Shown here: piece by piece, positions 1 through 3,819 of the stretch
Layout of the letters: the number at the start of each line of letters is the position of its first letter
How positions within the stretch are numbered: position 1 is the stretch's first letter
Assembly: GCA_034433615.1 (NCBI GenBank)
Contig: DAOUAJ010000143.1
Coordinates: 1 to 6,484 of the forward strand
Origin: DAOUAJ01 sp034433615
GTDB lineage: Bacteria > Chloroflexota > Anaerolineae > DUEN01
Reading direction: 5' to 3'
Length of the DNA stretch: 6,484 bases
Made by a program: the position numbers and the translations under genes
Notes under the pieces: generated by a model
The model's database searches: none
What the model saw: only the letters and a program-made list of their open reading frames with translations
Told to the model about the DNA's origin: nothing

Positions 1-1213
1 GCCATTGCGTTTTAAAAGGGGAATCCACCCACGACCAGGTGTTACTCAACGGATCGAAACGTTCGTTGTACTCCAGACCACCCCGCCATCCGCCACCAAT
101 CGCATAGAGTGCGTTACCCTCGACAGCGAGCCCCAGACCGCCTCGTGGCTCGGTCATCTCCGGCAATCTCTCCCAGGCTGGTTCTCCCCGCGCATCCGCC
201 ATCGGGTCATAACGATGTACAAGGTCGTACTCTCGCCGCCCATCGTAGCCACCCACGACGTATATGTAACCCCTCAGCTCGGCAGCACCCAGAAAGCCGC
301 GAGCAACTGGCATTGGCGAGGCTTCTTCCCACGCATTCATAGCCGGATCGTAGACAAAAACGTCGGCCACGTAACGCGTACCATCCCAACCGCCGAACAC
401 ATACAGCCGGCCATTAGCCGCGGCGACCGCGTGCGCACAGCGCGGGGCCGGCATCGGGCTCATCTCCGACCAGACATCCTGTGCCGGGTCGTATACTTCC
501 AGCGCGTTGCTAGGACCTCCATCAGAGGTACATCCTCCCACGGCGTAAATCTTACCATCAATGGAGACCGCGCCCAGGTTGCTCGCGGGCGTAGGTTTGC
601 GGGCCCGCGGCGACCAGTTGTTGCGGTCGGGATCATACATATAGACGGTGTCCGATATTCCGTCCGGCCCCTCACCCCCGATGGCGTATAAACGTTCGTT
701 ATAGGAGACAAGAGCCAGCCGGGCCCGCGGTTGCGGCAACGTTGCCGCCGTGGTCCAACGTGGCACCTCGTTCCAGGACGCTGGTCCTAAGACCGGGCGA
801 CTCTGATCGCTCAACGGTCCCCACGCGACCTCGAAACCTGTACGCATGGCTAACGGCCAGGCGATCGCCAGCGCCGTCATGACGACTACCAGGATGAAAT
901 AGAGACGTTGCCACAGTCGCAAACGCGGCACCGAAATGGGGAGAATGGGCGGGACGGTGGGCAGCACAGGCTCCACCACGGAAGAGGCTCCCCCAATGGT
1001 CAGCCATCCTGCCCGCACGGCCAGCATCGTCGCCTCCGTGCGCGAGGCAACCTGCAGTTTATCGAAGATGTTGCGCAGATGAACCTTGACGGTATTAGTG
1101 CTGATCGCCAATTCGTGCGCGATCTGCTGGTTGGTGGCACCGGTCGCTACCAGGCGCAACACCTCCATCTCGCGCTCGCTTAGCGGGCATTCCTTCACAG
1201 GCATGAGGCTCAT
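1..1213 (-). CDS. Membrane-anchored LuxR-type regulator with extracytoplasmic Kelch beta-propeller (C-terminus cut by window edge)
   Basis: The minus-strand frame stays open for 404 codons from ATG 1213 to the window edge. Residues about 9-66 form a LuxR/GerE helix-turn-helix: LSEREMEVLRLVATGATNQQ, then IAHELAIS and the recognition-helix signature NTVKVHLRNIFDKL. A Pro-rich linker (about 80-96) and a basic stretch RLRLWQR lead into one hydrophobic helix (about 103-123), so the positive-inside rule puts the DNA-binding domain in the cytoplasm. From about 150 on there are at least five Kelch repeats of 45-50 residues, each with a YAIGG/YAVGG/YVFGG/YVVGG motif and a later YDP...W motif; a complete propeller usually has 5-7 blades. 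The predicted role is a one-step membrane sensor: the propeller binds a ligand or protein outside and the HTH acts on DNA inside. No receiver domain is present. ATG 1213 has GAGGG only 3 bases upstream and ATG 1204 has it 12 bases upstream, so the start is uncertain by three residues. An in-frame TGA at 1222-1220 rules out a longer form. Domain calls are firm; signal and targets are unknown. Confidence 0.9.
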   Translation of the reverse strand, partial: MSLMPVKECPLSEREMEVLRLVATGATNQQIAHELAISTNTVKVHLRNIFDKLQVASRTEATMLAVRAGWLTIGGASSVVEPVLPTVPPILPISVPRLRLWQRLYFILVVVMTALAIAWPLAMRTGFEVAWGPLSDQSRPVLGPASWNEVPRWTTAATLPQPRARLALVSYNERLYAIGGEGPDGISDTVYMYDPDRNNWSPRARKPTPASNLGAVSIDGKIYAVGGCTSDGGPSNALEVYDPAQDVWSEMSPMPAPRCAHAVAAANGRLYVFGGWDGTRYVADVFVYDPAMNAWEEASPMPVARGFLGAAELRGYIYVVGGYDGRREYDLVHRYDPMADARGEPAWERLPEMTEPRGGLGLAVEGNALYAIGGGWRGGLEYNERFDPLSNTWSWVDSPFKTQW

Positions 1214-1224
1214 CGTCCCTCAAA

Positions 1225-2022
1225 TCACACTGCCGGAGCTGCCGTCAATGCCTCCAGACGCCGCCACACGCCTTCAGCCGCCTGCACCAGGACCGGCGCA
1301 CAGTCGAACACCGCTCGGCCGGCGAAGTCAGCATCCACCACCTGCGGGTCAGCCGGCAGGTAGCCCAGCACTTTAAAACCTTCTGCCTGTGCCTGGGCCT
1401 CAATGAACGCGCGGTCGCGGTCGTCACGCATCTTGTTCGCAACCAGATAGATACGGCCCAGGCCGATGTCGCTTGCCAGGCTACGGATCAGGCGCGCCGT
1501 GTCCAGGCTGCGTCGCCCTGGCTCAACGACGACGATCAGCGCGTCCACCGCTTGTGCCGTCGCCCGGCCCAGATGCTCGACCCCGGCCTCCATGTCCATG
1601 ATCACGACCTCGTCCCGCGCCAGGAGCAGGTGAGTCACCAGCGCTCGTAACAGCGCGTTTTCCGGGCATAGGCAGCCGCTTCCTCCTTGCTTCACGGTGC
1701 CCAGTCGCAACAGCCGGATGCCCCGATGCTCTGCTGAAAAACGGTCGGGGATGTCGTCCACACGCGGGTTTAGGCGGAACCAGCCGCCGGTAGTGCCCCG
1801 TTGCGCGCCGGTGCGTTCGTAGATCAGCTCGTCCATCTCGGCAATGGGCACAATCGCGGCGGCCAGCGCGGGGGGGAACCCCAAAGAGAGGGCCAGATTG
1901 GCGGCCGGATCAGCGTCAATGGCTAATACCCGTCGCCCTTCCCGCGCGTACAGGTAAGCCAGTATGCTGGCCAGCGTGGTCTTGCCCACCCCGCCTTTGC
2001 CCGTGATCGCCAGTTTTCCCAT
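1225..2022 (-). CDS. cooC: CooC-like MinD/ParA-family ATPase, probable nickel-insertion (CO dehydrogenase maturation) factor
   Basis: This is a 265-residue P-loop ATPase of the SIMIBI MinD/ParA/NifH class. The deviant Walker A GKGGVGKTT is at residues 8-16, with the signature lysine K9. Switch I is DADPAANLA (36-44) and switch II is DMEAGVEHLGR (143-153). VVVEPGRRSLDTARLI (165-180) and the base-binding NK (196-197) match CooC proteins rather than chromosome-partitioning ParA. GCLCPENALLRAL (116-128) holds a CxC pair (C117, C119). In characterised CooC the CxC pair of the dimer binds Ni(II), and ATP hydrolysis drives nickel insertion into the C-cluster of CO dehydrogenase. The start at 2022 is chosen because AAGGGAGA lies 7 bases upstream and CooC proteins begin at MxKLAITGKGG; an ATG at 2112 would add 30 unrelated residues read through the leader hairpins. 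No CO dehydrogenase gene is in the window, so the client enzyme is unknown and may be another metalloenzyme. The gene precedes the LuxR-Kelch gene by 11 bases, which implies one transcript. The family call is strong; the exact function is inferred. Confidence 0.85.
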   Translation of the reverse strand: MGKLAITGKGGVGKTTLASILAYLYAREGRRVLAIDADPAANLALSLGFPPALAAAIVPIAEMDELIYERTGAQRGTTGGWFRLNPRVDDIPDRFSAEHRGIRLLRLGTVKQGGSGCLCPENALLRALVTHLLLARDEVVIMDMEAGVEHLGRATAQAVDALIVVVEPGRRSLDTARLIRSLASDIGLGRIYLVANKMRDDRDRAFIEAQAQAEGFKVLGYLPADPQVVDADFAGRAVFDCAPVLVQAAEGVWRRLEALTAAPAV

Positions 2023-2028
2023 CACTCT

Positions 2029-2036
2029 TCTCCCTT
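2029..2036 (-). promoter_or_regulatory. Ribosome binding site of the CooC-like gene
   Basis: The minus strand reads AAGGGAGA here; its GGGAG core ends 7 bases before ATG 2022. This fixes the start at 2022 rather than at the upstream in-frame ATG 2112. Confidence 0.75.
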
Positions 2037-2079
2037 CGTTTATCCTGCCATCTCTGGAAGTCGCAGCTCCAACATGCAA

Positions 2080-2097
2080 AGCCCGCCCTTGCGGGCT
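2080..2097 (-). promoter_or_regulatory. Short GC-rich hairpin in the leader of the CooC-like gene
   Basis: AGCCCGC (2080-2086) and GCGGGCT (2091-2097) form a perfect 7-base-pair stem with a 4-base loop. On the minus strand the stem is followed by TTG and no clear T-run, so it is at best a weak terminator or attenuator. It lies about 58 bases upstream of the chosen start, inside the predicted 5' leader. Its function is unknown. Confidence 0.5.
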
Positions 2098-2104
2098 AGT
2101 TTGA

Positions 2105-2179
2105 GTCGCCACAGGGTTTGCCCTGAGCCTGCCGAAGGGGCGACCCTTCGCTTCGCTCAGGGCAAGCTTCGCAGGCGAC
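2105..2179. repeat. Long interrupted palindrome, REP-like, with nested stems and a GCGA tetraloop
   Basis: Three nested pairings are visible. The outer arms are GTCGCC (2105-2110) and GGCGAC (2174-2179). The main arms are TTGCCCTGAGC (2118-2128) and GCTCAGGGCAA (2155-2165), 11 perfect pairs. The inner arms are CGAAGGG (2133-2139) and CCCTTCG (2144-2150), closing on a GCGA loop (2140-2143) on the plus strand, which fits the GNRA class. A 4x4 internal loop separates the main and inner stems. The GAGCCTGCCGAAGG / CTTCGCTCAGGGC wording resembles palindromes dispersed between genes in many Chloroflexota and other environmental genomes; this is recalled, not searched. It lies in the predicted leader of the CooC-like operon. 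Confidence 0.7.
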
Positions 2180-2192
2180 GGCGAACGGCCCC

Positions 2193-2222
2193 ATTATCGC
2201 CAATGTTGTTGTAAATGTCCAA
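2193..2222 (-). promoter_or_regulatory. Predicted sigma70-type promoter for the CooC-like/LuxR-Kelch operon
   Basis: Reading the minus strand, TTGGAC (2222-2217) and GATAAT (2198-2193) are separated by 18 bases. They match the consensus at 4 of 6 and 5 of 6 positions. Transcription would start near 2186, giving a leader of about 165 bases that contains both hairpins. No upstream gene reads into it on this strand within the window. Confidence 0.6.
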
Positions 2223-2245
2223 TACTTCCTTTGTCGTTTGGCGAT
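2196..2245. promoter_or_regulatory. Inverted-repeat half-sites spanning the two divergent promoters (possible operator)
   Basis: ATCGCCAA (2196-2203) and TTGGCGAT (2238-2245) are perfect 8-base inverted half-sites. Their centres are 42 bases apart, close to four turns of B-DNA. The left half overlaps the minus-strand -10 element and the right half overlaps the plus-strand -35 element. A regulator binding both could control both directions. The repeat is short and part of the right arm is the -35 itself, so coincidence cannot be excluded. Confidence 0.35.
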
Positions 2246-2267
2246 CACCCCTGGAGTGTGTTAAACT
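2238..2267 (+). promoter_or_regulatory. Predicted sigma70-type promoter for the exported-protein gene
   Basis: TTGGCG (2238-2243) and TAAACT (2262-2267) are separated by 18 bases; each matches the consensus at 4 of 6 positions. Transcription would begin near 2274. This lies inside the ORF that opens at ATG 2215, which supports the downstream GTG 2326 as the true start. Confidence 0.55.
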
Positions 2268-2325
2268 ATCTTGGTACGCTAGACCCGAATGGGTCATATC
2301 ACCTGAGGGTTATGGACGGGAGACG

Positions 2326-3078
2326 GTGCGTCGAGGAGCTCTTTTACTGGTCGCCATCGCGCTGATCGTTGTGTTAAGCTGGCTGGCTCAGCCAGTTACT
2401 GCCGCGCCGGTTGCACAACAGGCAGTCATCACCTCACCGCAGGCCTTGAGCGTGGTGCGGGGCCGCGTCACCATCGAAGGTACGGCTGTGCATCCCAATT
2501 TTCTGCGCTACGAGTTGTATTTCAGCCCGGAGCCAGCTCGAGACGACACCTGGGTCTTTATTGGAGAGGCGCATTTCAATCAAGTAGCCAATGGGTTCCT
2601 GGGCACATGGGAGACAGGGGGATTGCCGGATGGGCTGTACAGCCTGCGATTGCGCGTGGTGCGCCAGGATTACAATTATGATGAATACATCGTGCATGGG
2701 CTGCAAGTAGCCAACAGCCGACCGACCGAGACACCCACGCCGGCCGAGACGCCTACCCCGACGGTCACGCCCACGCCGTTGCCGCCGACACCGACGGTCG
2801 TGGTAGTGGCCCCGGTCATCAGTACACCCACGCCGGAGCTGGTCGGAGCGCCTACGCCGGAGGCGGTGGGCACGCCCGTGTCTGGCGCAACGGGGGCAGG
2901 GCCACGGCCTTCTGCGCAGCAAAATGCGGAAGGTATGCCAGACGTGCTGAGTCTACGTGGGATGGCGAGCGCTTTTTGGATGGGCGCTCGCTGGTCGTTG
3001 ATCACCTTTGCCGTTGTGGGGGCATTCTTCGGCTTAAAGTGGCTGATCGGGTGGATCTGGCAGCAGCTTCGGACTTGA
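2326..3078 (+). CDS. Hypothetical exported, membrane-anchored protein: signal peptide, beta-sandwich-like domain, TP-rich linker, C-terminal membrane helix
   Basis: Function not recognised. From GTG 2326 the product has 250 residues. Residues 1-27 are a clear signal peptide: MRR, a hydrophobic core (about 5-21), and a VTA-A site for probable signal peptidase cleavage. Residues about 33-130 look like one Ig-like beta-sandwich, opening with ITSPQALSVVRGRVTIEGTA and ending in GLPDGLYSLRLRVVR, a pattern common in surface Ig-fold modules. Residues 131-184 are a TPTP-type linker. Residues about 222-246 are a hydrophobic helix followed by QQLRT, so most of the protein should sit outside the membrane. 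Start choice: the frame is open to ATG 2215, but that would place 37 non-signal residues ahead of the signal peptide and put the promoter inside the gene. GGGAG lies only 3 bases before the GTG, so start confidence is moderate. It is transcribed divergently from the CooC-like/LuxR-Kelch operon and may share its control region. It may instead be an unrelated cell-envelope protein. Confidence 0.75.
   Translation: MRRGALLLVAIALIVVLSWLAQPVTAAPVAQQAVITSPQALSVVRGRVTIEGTAVHPNFLRYELYFSPEPARDDTWVFIGEAHFNQVANGFLGTWETGGLPDGLYSLRLRVVRQDYNYDEYIVHGLQVANSRPTETPTPAETPTPTVTPTPLPPTPTVVVVAPVISTPTPELVGAPTPEAVGTPVSGATGAGPRPSAQQNAEGMPDVLSLRGMASAFWMGARWSLITFAVVGAFFGLKWLIGWIWQQLRT
2725..2877 (+). repeat. Low-complexity TP-rich linker-coding repeat
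   Basis: Imperfect repeats of the ACGCC(G/C)/CCGAC type encode ETPTPAETPTPTVTPTPLPP and further STPTP and APTPEA units. Such linkers usually hold a surface domain away from the membrane and may be O-glycosylated. Repeats of this kind vary in copy number and can be misassembled. Confidence 0.7.
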
Positions 3079-3080
3079 GA

Positions 3081-3119
3081 AGCCGTCAGCTTATGGCTGA
3101 ATCCTGAAAGCTGATGGCT
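3081..3119. repeat. AGCTGA-type intergenic repeat forming a 12-base-pair hairpin
   Basis: AGCCGTCAGCTT (3081-3092) pairs with AAGCTGATGGCT (3108-3119) with one G-U pair, across a 15-base loop. The related units TGGCTGA, AGCTGATGGCTGA and AACTGAGAGCTTA continue to about 3135. Degenerate AGCTGA/CAGCTT strings like these are recurrent intergenic repeats in Chloroflexota and cyanobacteria. It starts 2 bases after the stop codon of the exported-protein gene and has no T-run, so it may protect the transcript end rather than terminate it. Confidence 0.55.
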
Positions 3120-3137
3120 GAAAACTGAGAGCTTAGG

Positions 3138-3170
3138 AAAGGGGCTGGTCATAGTGATTAGCCCCCCTTT
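3138..3170 (+). terminator. Terminator-like hairpin after the exported-protein gene
   Basis: GGGGCT (3141-3146) pairs with AGCCCC (3160-3165) over a 13-base loop. A flanking AAA (3138-3140) faces TTT (3168-3170) beyond two extra C residues. The T-run is only three bases, so termination would be weak. It lies between the exported-protein gene and pth, as expected for a transcript boundary. Confidence 0.45.
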
Positions 3171-3232
3171 GTGTTACTCGCGTAAAGGAACGGTTGCTTG
3201 GTTGACATCGCTGGCAGTGGGACGGCAAGCGC

Positions 3233-3236
3233 GGAG
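3233..3236 (+). promoter_or_regulatory. Ribosome binding site of pth
   Basis: GGAG lies 9 bases before ATG 3246 and decides between this start and the upstream in-frame TTG at 3198. Confidence 0.65.
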
Positions 3237-3245
3237 AAGATCAGA

Positions 3246-3800
3246 ATGGTCGTTGGCCTGGGGAACCCTGGGCCACGGTATGCGCGCAACCGACACAATG
3301 CAGGTTTCCAATGCGTTGATCTGCTGGCAGAGGTACACGGGCTGCGTTTTGATCAGCGGCAGCATGGCGCCCTCCTGGCCTCAGGGCGCATCGAATCCAC
3401 GCGCCTGATGCTGGTCAAGCCCATGACGTTTATGAACAGTCTAGGTCCGACCGTGGCGGCTATCGTCCGTTTCTACAAGGTGAGTCTCGCGAACATGTTG
3501 GTGGTCTATGATGATCTCGATCTGCCCTTGGGCAAAATCCGCCTGCGACCTGAAGGCGGATCAGGTGGGCACAATGGAATGAAGTCTATCATTCAGCATT
3601 TGGGGACACAGGCCTTCCCCCGCTTACGGATCGGTATTGGTCGCCCGCCAGGCCAGATGGAGCCGGCTGACTACGTGCTGCAAGACTTCTCCCTGGAGCA
3701 GGAAGAGATCATGGTGCAGGTGCGGGATCGAGTGGTGAAGGCCATCGAATGCTGGCTGCGCCAAGGCATTGAGAAAGCGATGAATGCCTGCAACGGCTGA
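3246..3800 (+). CDS. pth: Peptidyl-tRNA hydrolase
   Basis: The 184-residue product hydrolyses the ester bond of peptidyl-tRNAs released from stalled ribosomes, recycling tRNA in the cytoplasm. All family signatures are present: VVGLGNPGPRY at the N-terminus (N7), RHNAGF with the catalytic histidine H17, KPMTFMNSLG (N64), VVYDDLDLPLGKIRLR with the aspartate D89 that orients the histidine, GGSGGHNGMKSI (N110) for tRNA contact, and FPRLRIGIGRP. The length fits the bacterial Pth family (about 185-195). ATG 3246 is chosen because GGAG (3233-3236) sits 9 bases upstream and the protein then begins at MVVGLGNPG as in other Pth proteins; a TTG at 3198 would add 16 non-conserved residues. mfd follows after 19 bases, so the two are probably one transcript; the same pair is adjacent in Bacillus subtilis. 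No convincing promoter is seen directly upstream. Confidence 0.97.
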   Translation: MVVGLGNPGPRYARNRHNAGFQCVDLLAEVHGLRFDQRQHGALLASGRIESTRLMLVKPMTFMNSLGPTVAAIVRFYKVSLANMLVVYDDLDLPLGKIRLRPEGGSGGHNGMKSIIQHLGTQAFPRLRIGIGRPPGQMEPADYVLQDFSLEQEEIMVQVRDRVVKAIECWLRQGIEKAMNACNG

Positions 3801-3819
3801 CATAATAGACGGTAAGAGC

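Noticed and set aside
5..691. A plus-strand frame of 228 codons opposite the Kelch region
   Set aside because: It is the antisense shadow of the Kelch repeats: it has no recognisable domain, while the minus-strand frame shows clear Kelch motifs.
2023..2112. A 30-residue N-terminal extension of the CooC-like ATPase from ATG 2112
   Set aside because: It would be read through both leader hairpins, is unlike CooC N-termini, and a strong ribosome binding site sits in front of ATG 2022.
2676..3152. A minus-strand frame with FSHQLSGFSHKLTAS at its N-terminus
   Set aside because: That peptide is simply the AGCTGA-type repeat translated, and the rest is antisense to the TP-rich linker; no gene is supported.
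3202..3230. A perfect TTGACA (3202-3207) as a -35 box for pth
   Set aside because: No acceptable -10 lies 16-19 bases downstream (the sequence there is GGCAAGC-like), and a start there would leave almost no leader before ATG 3246.
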